Positions 33,801 through 45,100 of a DNA stretch of 64,000 nt are shown in pieces. Origin of the DNA: Branchiostoma lanceolatum (Eukaryota; Chordata; Leptocardii; Amphioxiformes; Branchiostomatidae); assembly GCF_035083965.1 (NCBI RefSeq), contig NC_089722.1, positions 28,046,642-28,110,641 on the forward strand, read 5' to 3'. The notes below the pieces were generated by a model. That model worked only from the letters and a program-made list of their open reading frames with translations, had not been told where the DNA came from and did no database searches. How positions within the stretch are numbered: position 1 is the stretch's first letter; every line of letters begins with the position of its first letter. Both the position numbers and the translations under genes were made by a program.

Positions 33801-35538
33801 TATTACAGATGCGTTGTTGTTGTTGTATTTTTTTTCAGAAAGGTAAATACATTGATAGCTAATCAAGATCTATTTTGTTCTGGACTGTAAAGATTAGAGT
33901 AAGCTGCAAGATAACTTCTGTTAATTATCTACTTTGCATGTATGCATGCAATAGAAAAAAAGACATGACACCAATTACATGCATGTAAAGGAAAATATCT
34001 TCATGAAATCTGTCAGTTGAAAATCAATGTAAAATGACGAGTTACTCAGGCATTTCTAACCTGGTAAGTTTGGCAGAAAGTTGCTGAGTGGCTCCTTGAC
34101 TTTCTTGCCGCAGAACTTATGGAATGAGTGTTCCAGGCCGTGATGCTGGATCAGGTTAACACTGCCTGTGATGTCAACTGGACCTGGGCAAAATAAAAGA
34201 TTTGATGCTGCCATTTCATAACATGGCATGACAGCATTAGTCTACACACATGTATCAATCAATCTGGCATCAGGGAAGATGCATGGCGGCTGCTGACATC
34301 TCCCTCCAGGATATGGACCAAATAAACTGTAAACAACATATATTGCACTCTATAGCATCTTAGAGTTAGAATTCAGATTTTGCTTATTTGGTCATCAAGT
34401 AACGAAATAAAAGGCATGTGCATGTGACGTCTCAAAGAATCTGGCCAAGCACTCCAGGTCATTATCACTCTTATACTAGTTTATAGATAAGTGCATTGGG
34501 TTCTTTATCATGCAGGGGTTCCATTCCCGGGGCTCCCCCAAACAGGGAACTGAAGGCCCCATCCAAAGAACGATCTGATCGTTGAACTGCAGTCCTTTGA
34601 ATGCATTTTGAATTTTTCAAATGATTTTTTTTATTACAATGTTTTTGCAGTGGTCTCTCATTACAAACTCATTATAGTTTTATACCTCAAAACATGTTTT
34701 GTTTCCCATATTGTAAGTGTTACTACCATTACTACCATGCACTCAAACTACAAAGATACTACAAAGTCTTCATCTTAACTGAAACATACAAGGCGAGTAG
34801 TAGCCTCCTGGCTCCCAGGAATCGAACCTGGGCCACCAGCGCACAAACCCAATGCACTTTCCACAAGGCTAAAAGATCCGGACCAGTTAGACTGGTAAGT
34901 ATTAAAAGTGGCACTTGAACCACACACAGTACTGTGTTTTGAAATTTAAGAGTCAGGAACTAGTCGTAAATGAATTTACATTACCTTGTGCACCAGGTGA
35001 CACATGATGAGGCCCACCTGGTCTGGGTATACCTGGAAATATCAAATGGTTCTTCATTATATGAAGGTAACAGAAGTATAACCACACCTAGCACTGCACC
35101 AACAACTGATTTTAGGGTCCCTTTATCATCAGTTTATGATTATCTTGTTTCCACACGAAAGTAACATGTACAAAGTAACATAATTATCTACCAACACTAA
35201 ACTCTTTATTAGAGTGCATTCTAATATGGCAAAATATTTGCTTTATAGTGACTAATATGAGACATAGCTTGTTTTTGTCACTTTCAATTTTCCAGAATTT
35301 CGGTCCAAGCATAAATTATGTGTTACGTTCACATACCTGGCATATCTTTCAGGAGGTAGAACGCCGAATCCTCGTGAGTTGTCTGCCCGTTCTGTGTGAC
35401 TGGCGGTTCTCCGTCTGTTCTGTGAGGCAGGGATTCTGTTTGTTGGGTATAATTTTGTGAAATAGCGCCACTAGAGGGCGGATTTTGTGGCAAATACATG
35501 TCCATATTGCCGTAATTCCATCTTTCGTCGCCCGCCAT
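30854..35538 (-). CDS. MED19: Mediator complex subunit MED19 (last exon not located)
   Basis: MED19 is a nuclear Mediator subunit at the head-middle junction, linking activators to RNA polymerase II. Six minus-strand exons join in frame: 35538-35337, 34183-34061, 33777-33744, 33187-33088, 32642-32546 and 30972-30854, giving 225 residues so far (human 244). The N-terminus MAGDERWNYGNMDMYLPQNP is lineage-specific. The core follows: DSAFYLLKDMPG, then GSVNLIQHHGLEHSFHKFCG with KKVKEPLSNFLPNLPG, a one-turn exon GFIDTPGLQDG, SSLRSLIEKPPIVG, and GFRLHPGPIPEQYRLLHQQP. The tail is a long Lys-rich region (KKKHKNKKHKREHSK, then KKEKKKKKDKKKKK). The sequence after the last donor at 30853 should add about 10-20 residues; the usual HSPDHPG motif was not found. 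It is divergent from FKBP6. Start ATG is embedded in CAAAATGGCGGG. Confidence 0.92.
32715..33060 (-). repeat. tRNA-derived SINE copy
   Basis: Read on the minus strand it has a B-box-like TGTTTGAATCCCC near 33009-32997, then TTGTGCCCTTGAAAAAGGTA, then AAAAGAACCCAACACACTTA. The same order of blocks occurs at 41505-41745 and partly at 55275 and 34440. In MED19 intron 4, directly downstream of exon 4. Confidence 0.65.
34440..34600 (-). repeat. Partial copy of the same SINE family
   Basis: The minus strand contains AAAGAACCCAATGCACTTAT near 34507-34488, matching the internal block of the copies at 32715 and 41505. The tRNA-like head is not evident. Confidence 0.45.
34797..34880 (-). repeat. tRNA-like head of a SINE or tRNA pseudogene
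   Basis: On the minus strand CCAGGTTCGATTCCTGG is a perfect T-arm with a consensus B box (GGTTCGATTCC). The upstream GCCTTGTGGAAAGTGC resembles a D-arm/A box, but the anticodon loop lacks U33 and no acceptor stem can be paired. It is therefore not a functional tRNA. Confidence 0.55.
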
Positions 35539-36109
35539 TTTGAAACAGACGATTCCATTCAAGAGGGAGGTACAATAGCAAAATAGACAACATGAAAAAC
35601 CTTAACTGATGAATACTTCAAATAAAATACAAAAAGCACATGTAATACTTTTAATCAACAATTGCATAATATATACTCCCTTAAAACTGATGACTTGTGA
35701 TATTCAATTTCTAGCTTTCAACTATATGATACCTACATAGTAGTATAACTGTCCAATGGCATGACAGCTGGCACTACATAGCACCTAATTCGAGACAAAT
35801 CTACCCACTGGACTTAAAATCCATTCATCAACTGATTACCCATATTCAGACAATACTTTAATATACATATCAACTTTGTATTACTAAAAAAAGTTATAGA
35901 ATGAAAAAAAAAATTTATTATTTCGATTACTCTGAATTTAGGTGACATATGGTTACGTCGAATGGGTACTAGAATCAGAGGCTAAACTTTCCAAGAACTC
36001 GTAGAAAAAGAGAGCGTGGTTCGAGAAAGTTTATGAAAGATTTCCCATTCCCTTCAACAACAACAACAACATTCTTCGTTTCCTCTACTTTCTCTAATCT
36101 GCACTCGCG
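35539..36109. promoter_or_regulatory. Bidirectional promoter region MED19 / FKBP6
   Basis: The start codons of MED19 (-) and FKBP6 (+) are 571 bases apart and diverge. The region is AT-rich with an (AAC)n run at 36056-36070. No TATA box at a sensible distance from either start was seen. The YY1-like CAAAATGGCGGG covers the MED19 start. Confidence 0.5.
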
Positions 36110-39100
36110 ATGGCAGAGAGAGCCCCCATTCCAGTTGAGGAGTACGAGAGACAGTGTGGCCAGACCAACGATTCTTCCAGCGAGTTTGAGAGCTGCACAG
36201 AAGATGCTGTGAGTGACAAAACCTTCAAAATATGCAAGCAAAGTCTTTTTGTGTTTTTGTTTGGTGTGGACTTTATTGCCAAATCTTTCTTTTTTGTTCT
36301 TTTCTCCGTGTTGCTTTCAACTTTTTTCTTTGTATTTGCTTTGCCTCGAAGTCATCGATGTCGAGATTACACGTAGGTTTTTGCTGACGCGACAGGAAAG
36401 AGCCTTTCCAATAATATATTTTGCAAGCCTGTAAATTGGATTTTACTGACTTTCCAATTTCTTCTCAATCACCAGTTTCTAATTTCATTGTTTCAGCCTT
36501 TGTGTGATACTCTTTTATATCTTCACTTTTATGTCTTCACTTGATTTTGTTTCATTTGTTTAATTTTTGTTTACTCTCATCTCCCAAATAAACATACCCC
36601 CCGGAATAAACATACCCCCTGGACAAATTTTTAAAATCTAATAAACATACCCCCCGGAATAAACGTACCCCCCGGAAAATTACCAAATTGACACGTTAAC
36701 TGTGTCCATGCTACTTCTGTCTTAGGGAAAGAAGATGATAAGCAGGTAGGTTCTTTTTATTTACATATTCTATATAAGTATGTAAATAATGAACCGAATA
36801 ACTGTAGATATCTTGTTCAAATTATAATCATTTTCTCCACTTTTGGAAAAATTGGGCATAGGTTCCCCGCGGGGGCCAACGGTGCTTCAAATTCAACAAG
36901 TGAAAATGTACATGATACATGTATTTTCTACTTGGAACTTGAACCAAGTGATCAAGGAAAATTGTTGTATAAACTGGCATATCATTAAAACAGAAGTAGT
37001 TGCCAAACTTCTCAGTTCACTTGCATGGGTAACACCTTGTACAAATGTATCAACATTTAGAACTTGAACAGAAAATTACCATATCCTGAATATCTAATGA
37101 AAATACAAGTATTACGTATTTGTAAAAGCCATGTAGAAAAGGTTGAACTATTACAGGTATGATGTTAGTTGTTACTAGTACTTTTTCTTGCTCAACTTTC
37201 CATTTATCATGTATGCATTGCATATAGAAACATGGATTAATTTTGTAAACATTACTAGAAGTATATGCTTTCCACAAAATCACCTTATTATAAAGAACAT
37301 TATCATATATTCTCCTTTATTGTGTTGTTGCAATCCAAATAATTTCAAATCCAAAAATTACCCTTGATGTATGCAGAAAAAATCTTTCATTTTGAGAAAC
37401 TTAGTTGTCAACAAATTCATTGTTTTAGATGTGAGAAATCTCAGGCTTGCTCTATTTTGTGCTCTCTCTTTCTGATTAAAAGTTCCTTGGTTACATCTAA
37501 AACATTGCAACAAACCACAGGGTTCTCATGTTACACATCAAAGCGCGAGTCAGACGGAGCGGCACCGAACACAGGAACACAGACAGTAAGGGGCGGGGCT
37601 AACAGAGAGCTACATGAAGTTCTGAGAATACTCAGCCAATTTGTTTGTAGGGGAGTGATTTTTGTCAAAACATCGTAGGTGATGATTACTGAATATAGAT
37701 TGCAACTTAGTGTTGTTTATCAACTATTAAGTGGGAAGTCACTTTCTTGAAATACCACACATTTCTGACAAAGACAAAAGAGTTTTATTGGAAGATCAAA
37801 AAGAGCTGTTTCCCCTTGGTAGAAGTGAGTTCTTCCGTCCGTGGGAAATTTCTAGTGGCGTGCGTTACTGTACTGTGGCGATTTTCCAAGGGCTGAATTT
37901 TCATGTTTGTGGTAGGAACCGTAGGCTTTAAATGTTTTTGTAGATTTTAAAAGTATTACTAGTATTCAGTTTTTAATGCTAAGACACTGTCATAATGTGG
38001 TGTTATTTTCATATTCTAAAAGTTTTGAGGAAAGGCTGTATTTCACGTGAGTAGAATTTACATGCGACTCAATGCATTAAAGTCATGCACTTGAGCATTC
38101 ATGGTGTTGATTACGTTGTTCCAAGGTTGTTCTTTTGGCAATGTTTTTGTCTTTTTCGAGCGTAAATTTTGCGATCACTGTAAGAATTCAGATGGTCTAG
38201 AACGGGAAAAGACTGTCAATGTTGTTTATATGAAAAATAGATTTCAAAACTTAAGTGTGGCGTCTTATTTTGTCTGAGATAACAACATTTACTTTGTATC
38301 GAGACCGACTGACATGTTAGTACCGCCAGGATTTCACAAATGCCGGGTCATAGCGGCAGGGAAATCAACGCCGCTAGGCCGAAAAATAGCAAATTATGAG
38401 CAAAAATGTCGGGGAAATATGGGCAGGAATACCCAAACTTTCGATTTTGATGGGATCCCTGGTTAGCAAAACTCTGATTTTCAAAAAAATTAATAAACGT
38501 ACTGTCCAAAATAAGAACGTACTGGGTGGATTTTGAGGCTGAAAAAAATAAACGTACCGGTACGTTTATTTGGGAGATGAGAGTAATTCCCTAGAGTTAG
38601 CTCTGTGAAGGAGGTCAGTAACCTCCAAATATAAAGGGGGTATTGTGGTTGTCTGTGTGTTCACACCTATAACTCAAGATTCTTTTATTACTCCGGGAAG
38701 GAGGAATACCTCCTTCTGGGAGTATTGGGAATGCATTTGTTTGCGCGTTCGCAGCTATAACTCACGATCCCGTTGTCGCATTGGTGTGTAACTTGGCATA
38801 TCGTTTGCCTGGTTCGGCGTGGTGATGCACAATAGCTTTGTTACACCATAACTACTTTAAGTGTCAATCCAATATCGTAATTGCACCCCTATAATTAATG
38901 CTATGTCCCAGAACCCTGCCATAGGGACCATGTTATAATCCGTCATGCATGACTGGAATACTTCAGGCAGATACGGGGTATAAATCTTCCTTACTTGCTG
39001 AGATCGTGTAGTCACTGTTACATTGAAATATAGACAACGTGCATCACCACACGCAACCTAGCAAACGATATACCAAGTTACATACCAATGCGGCAACGGG

Positions 39101-42100
39101 AATTGTGAGTTTTAGCTGCGAACATGTGCACAGTGACCTCCAGTCTGTGTATTAAGTATGCCGTGTCCACTCGAAACTCGCATACAGTATGTGCGCACGG
39201 GACGGACGATGCACTTTTACGCACAGTGTGAAAATGGCAAATCTCTGGACTTTTAAACTTACCACACTTGTAGTTTATAATACGGAGGCTGTGACAATGT
39301 AAAAAGCTTACGCAGGGGATGAAAGATTGTTGAGAAATATCTCTCAGAAAAGTGCGCGCGCCAGTGTCACTTCCGGGTGGTTAGATCTGGTGACCTTTGA
39401 CCTTCGAGCTTCGTGAAATGTTACGATAATATAAATTAGCCTTTTTTATTTCAAATAGCTTGATAGCTATGGATCAGACCGGCCTGCAATACTTGTGGAA
39501 AGAGGATTTACTGCATATTTGTGATTTCTGATACATCTTAGTTGTAAGGCTGAATGGTTCGTTGATAAAGGGGCCATCTAGATCTAACTTTGTGACTTTT
39601 CCCGGAATTTCTGGATCCCATCTGTGCCATGCTGTAAAAACATACTTTTCAGCAGGTTGACCACTCCTGTATTGAAAGAAAAAGATAAACAAAAACTTTT
39701 TCTTTACTTGCTCTAAAACACTACTTGGACTGTGCAGAGATGCAATTTGTGTGGGTCAATACTTGTACATACTATAAATACTTCACGGAGAATTGTGTCC
39801 TACGGACTCTTGTTGGATTTGTTGGAATTTTGGCATGTTGGTAGTTATTGAGATCTCGATGATGCACATAGTGATTTGAGGCACCTATTATTTTCAGGTA
39901 TAAATACAAAATTATAAAATGACACCCCATCTTGAAAGTACTGTGGTACAGTCCAATAAACTTCCACTGGTCGTCTGCCTGGAGCTAATTTATTCGGATT
40001 CCTAGCTAAGCTTTTTTTCTCTCAACCTTTTTTAACACACTTGTTGTTGATGTTATTGTTTTTTGTGTGTGTTTTTTTCCTGAATGAAGAATAACAAACT
40101 TGACTTGTAATCGTTGAGAAAGAGTGTAGAAAAATAAAAGTACTTGATGTTCCCCAGCTTCCCTCTCCGTGATGTAATAAGACACTCTGTCTCCGAGATG
40201 TAATAAGACACTCTGTCTTTTGTTTTGGTAGAAAGATACTGGGTGTTTTTTTGAAGATGAAGATTACACACTTGTTTCCTCAGGGCTTGTCTGGTGATGA
40301 CGTCCCCACCACCCGCCTGGTGTCAGGCCTGAACCTGCAGGAGGTGTGCGACACCACGGGACAGGGGGCCGAGTTTGAGGTGGAGTCTCAGCTGCAGATG
40401 GAGGAAGGTAACATGCTTTTTTTGGCAAAGCCTCATCAGGGGCAAGACCTTTGTTTACTTCTCATCCTGTTTGTCAAACTCTTTATAATGTTTTACATCC
40501 TAAATCATTGTTAGCAGCTAAAACAAAGAGTGTAAGTGCTGCAGTTGATACCAATATCATTCAAACCAAAAAAGGTAAAAGTGTTGCTTTGTTTGTTCTT
40601 AGAGAAACATTTCAGTTGTAAACAACTACAAAATGTTGAGTTACATGTAGCTATAGGTTCATTTTGATGAAAGGAATACTAGTACAGTTCAACATGATGT
40701 ACATTTAGCAAAGTGTAACATTAATATAACAACTCAGTTGCCTTAACCTTCAGCCATTTAAGGCTGTCAAATCTGTATTGGTTATAGAAATGTTGGTTAT
40801 AGAAATGTTTGATGTCATTTCCTCATAATGAGACGTTCCCTGTATTTCCCAGCTGCCCTGGATAACAGGTACTTTGATGCCGAGGACGTGTTTGAGCAGC
40901 TCAGCAGAGCTCCCCTGGATGATGAAAGTGAAGACTCCTCCACTGAGGACCTAGACATGGTCTGGCATTAAAGCTTCTTTTTTTCCTAGTCATTTGTATT
41001 GAGATTGTTATATCAGGTATCTGTACATGTTTTGTTAATCAATAAAAGTGGTCTTAATACTAGGATTTTGACAAAATTGTTTAGATGATAGCAAAAGTTG
41101 TGGGCTGCACCTTCCAAAATATACATGTCCTTGACAGTTTGTATGTTGGAATAACAGTGCTTAAAGCTAGTTGATGCAGTGATTTTTTTGAGATACATGT
41201 AAGCCAACACAATACAAATACCACAAAACTACTATGGAAAATGATGTTGAATTAGTTATCTTGGCATTGGTTGTCCCTGTATCCTCCAGAGCCCCTTTGA
41301 GCGGCTGGCGATAAAGATGGAGGACCTCTGCGGAGACAGAGGTGTGATGAAGAGGGTGCTGAAGCAGGGAGTTGGTGATGTAGTCCCTTCTGGAGCATAT
41401 GTCAGGGGTAAGTGTTTTTTTGTTGTATGTAAGTATGTTGTGGTAATGCTACTACTGTATATAGGTTTAACAACTGTAACATAATTATATAATATAGTTG
41501 TGGTGCAAGCTGTAAGTCAAACCCTGCTGCTTGGCCATATGGGTTCAAGCCTCATTTGGTGCGACTAGCTAGGATTGTATCAGCCTTTTTGTATGAGGGC
41601 TTATAGTGTATGGAAGACCTTCAGATGGTAGCCTTGGGTGTTAAATCTCTGCTCATAAAAGAACCCAATACACTTATCAAAAAGAGTAGGTATGTGCTTG
41701 GCTGAAAATTCAAGCTGTAGCAAAGCTTCATTGCACTGCTACCAACTTTCTCACCTTTAGTAGATTAACTCTGAATTCAGAATATATGCAATCAGTATTT
41801 AGTACATTGTATTTGATGTGCTATGTTGTACCAGTCTTACCTAAATCAGCACCTCCGGATCCACAAGGTGTGTAAATCCACTAATACGATCCATGCCTTG
41901 TGTCATCCACAGTCCACTACAATGGCTACCTGGAGTACTCTGATGAACCTTTTGACTCCAGTAGACTTCGTAACGAGGAGCTCAGGTTCAGACTGGCAAC
42001 AGGTAAAAGCATCTTTATTTTGAGTTTGAACTTATGATAATATCCAAAGAACAATTCTCACCAAATGATACATTTTACATGAGCGTAGCAAAGCAGCATT

Positions 42101-45100
42101 GCACAACGAAAAAGGGTAATGCTTCGTCTCCAGTCTTTGATTTGATTGCTTTTACATGTACAGGAACTTTCATATTTTATGCTTTTGAAGGCCTAACACA
42201 ACAAATTGTTTCTGCCCCCCTCTGTAGGATCTGTTGTTCCAGGGATGGAGATTGCCATTTCCAGCATGAGGAAGGGTGAGAGGTCGCGGTTCCTGGTTCA
42301 GGCCAACTATGGCTATGGCAAGTTTGGCTGCCCTCCTCGGATTCCAGGCAATGCCACAAGTAAGTAAAGGTGTGTGTAACTGTACACTGGGCAGGTCTGT
42401 TGTTTGTTTTGGTGATGACCTATGACATCAGGCTCACCAGCTTTGAATTTTGTTCCGTCCCACTCATTTGTATGTGATGTATAGATGTTTGGGATCACAT
42501 GTTGTTGATCTTCATTGTTAAATCTATTATTTAGATTCAAGGTTATAGAAATACATTTTTACCAGTTTCAAGTCAAGTTCGGTTTTTTTTTAACGGATAG
42601 TGTAAAAATTTTATCTGTCCCAACCAGCAGAGTTCCAGCTCCGCATAAAACTTTTTTTGAAAGGTCCTGGAGACAGCCTTTTTGGAAGAACATTTTCTTT
42701 CAGCTTCTGCTGTCACGTTTTGCTGACATAGGTTTGTCAGGCAGAGCAGTCTTGGGCTGTTGTTTCCCAGGAATGTACGTATGTTCAACATTGTACAACT
42801 AATGTGTCATTTTTGTATGTTCCCCAGTTCTATATGAGATAGAAATGCTGAACTTTGTGGACCGAAGTACAGCAGAGGAGTTCAACTCGCTGACAGAGGT
42901 AGGAAGCTTTACTTAAGAAAAGGAGCCTATGCAGCCTTCCCTCTAGTTCTCACCAGCATTTGTTTGTCCTTCCCTTCTTGGATGGAATTTTGCTGCTGTG
43001 ACGGCAAAAATTTCAACCATGAAATCTAGCTTCACAAACAAAAATCAAAACCTAATAACACTTTGTCAGACCATGAACAGTGCAACCAACATTTCAACAA
43101 AATTAAGATGAAGTTATTTGAAATCTTTGTATCATATTAGTCATCTGGTTGACATGAACATGTGTGTTTGATTGTGTCTTATTGTCCAGGCACAAAAGAA
43201 GGAAGCAACGTTCCAGCAGCTACTTGAGGTCGCCATTGTGGAGAAGAACCACGGGAACGAATACTTCCAGCGGCATCAGTTCAAACCAGCCATCAGCAAG
43301 TACAGTAAGGTTAGAACTGGTCCCATCAGTTTGAACATGCTATCATCAGTGATTTGTCTTGACAGTTTTAGACTTTCTTTATTGTTCTCCGACTTCCTGA
43401 AAAGATTATGACATTCATGATGTATACTAGTTTAGAGCTGTGTACCGGTACAGTGTACCAATACAATCAATTAGGTACAGGCACAAGGTCCAAAATACCT
43501 GAACCCTGCTGTATGAGTACTGGACCGGTGCTAATCAGGTCAAGCCTGACTCAGGGGATGGCCACTTTGACAGATGAAACTACATGAAATTACTGTGGCA
43601 GTGCACTAAAGCCACATCTATGTCTATACTCCAGCACAGAAAACACATTTGCAAGGGAGTCAACTTTTCATCTGTCATAGAAAATAATACCTAGCACAAT
43701 CAAATACTAGTATTATGTTTTTACCAGTTCAAACCTGCTTTTATCCTTATTGAAAATCTAGCATTTTCCGGACCTGTACCTAAACCCATGTACCTGTACC
43801 TAAAATTTGTTTAGGTACACAGCTCTATGTACTATACTACATGTATAACCCAAGCACTTTCTAACCAAACTGCATGGTATCATCAGGCCCTGAGGACTTT
43901 GGAGAACGCTCGTCTGGCCAATGATGAGGAAGAGGCCAAAAGGAACAAGGCTCTGCTGAAACTGTACAACAACATGGCGCTGTGTAACCTGAAGGTGGGA
44001 GAGTACCCTCGCTGTATCGCCAACTGTAACCGTGCTCTCGAGATCGATGGGGGCAACGTAAAAGCCTTGTACAGAAAGGGCCAGGTAAGAAATATCTATC
44101 TATGGAAATAGATATGTAAGACTATCGTAAAACTGCCAAATTGAAAATGACATTTTGAATTTAAGATATGCAATAATGCAGCATGTAAAGATGCCCCTTC
44201 TGCACTTGGAGACAATGAGCCCCACTCCACAATAGTTCTCAGAAGAACAAATTTTTTAACCCGTCAACTTTAATGATAAGTCATGACTGTTCCTTGTTCT
44301 TTTCTGAGCTGGTGGTGTATACTGATATTGCAATAAACTTTTCAGCCTTCTTTCATCGGATGATTAATCCTGTATAGATTTTCATTCATATCCATACACA
44401 GACGGTCCAGTTTCTTTACCCAGGGATCTCCCTAGAAATATAGAGCAGGATGCCAGGCACAGGATAAGTGCCGCGAGGAGGGAGGTCTGGAGGGGGGGGG
44501 GTGCACATCTCTCAAAAGGACAGCGGCTGTTGCATTTTGCCTTTTTCAGACATAATGGAAGTCATCTCCTGCAACTCCAGCTTAACATCTGAAATTTCCA
44601 GTTTTGAGCAAAATCACATTCTTTACTGGGTAAAAATTGGGAAAAAATACCCTAACTTTGAAAATCAACAGCCTGAGGATGGAGCTCGGGTTAGAACAGG
44701 ATGGAGGAGCGCCACTGTTCCATTCTTTAGGGAGATCCCTGTTTACCCTTACTTTCTTTTTATTTGTTCTTCTATAAAGACTATCATTTCCATTCCTCTC
44801 AGGCTCTTTGTGAACTCAGTGAGTTTGACAGATCCAAGGGCTGCCTGTTGAAGGCTCAGAACCTGGCGCCTAACAACAAGGACGTCAGAGAGGAGCTCAA
44901 GAAACTGGACAGGTCAGGGGTCAAAGGGTACAGAGCAGAGGTCACCACCCCACTGCTAGAAAATAAACTTAATTTTTTATAATCTACTTCAATGTATGAC
45001 TACCAGTATTATCTGTTGGGTTCAATTTGGATCCCTCTGAAAAATTGCTTGCATTGGTTAGAACTTTGCAATGATGGTTATTGATACTTCTTGAAATCTG

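Noticed and set aside
34797..34880. Functional tRNA gene
   Set aside because: The T-arm is perfect, but the anticodon loop lacks U33 and the acceptor stem does not pair; called a SINE head or pseudogene.
36727..36746. Possible 20-base microexon between FKBP6 exons 1 and 2
   Set aside because: It has AG and GT borders, but its length is not a multiple of three and exons 1 and 2 already join in phase 0; including it brings an early stop.
39474..39692. Minus-strand frame containing PEIPGKVTKLDLDGPF
   Set aside because: No similarity recognised, no matching neighbouring exons, and it lies in the FKBP6 intron beside transposon sequence.
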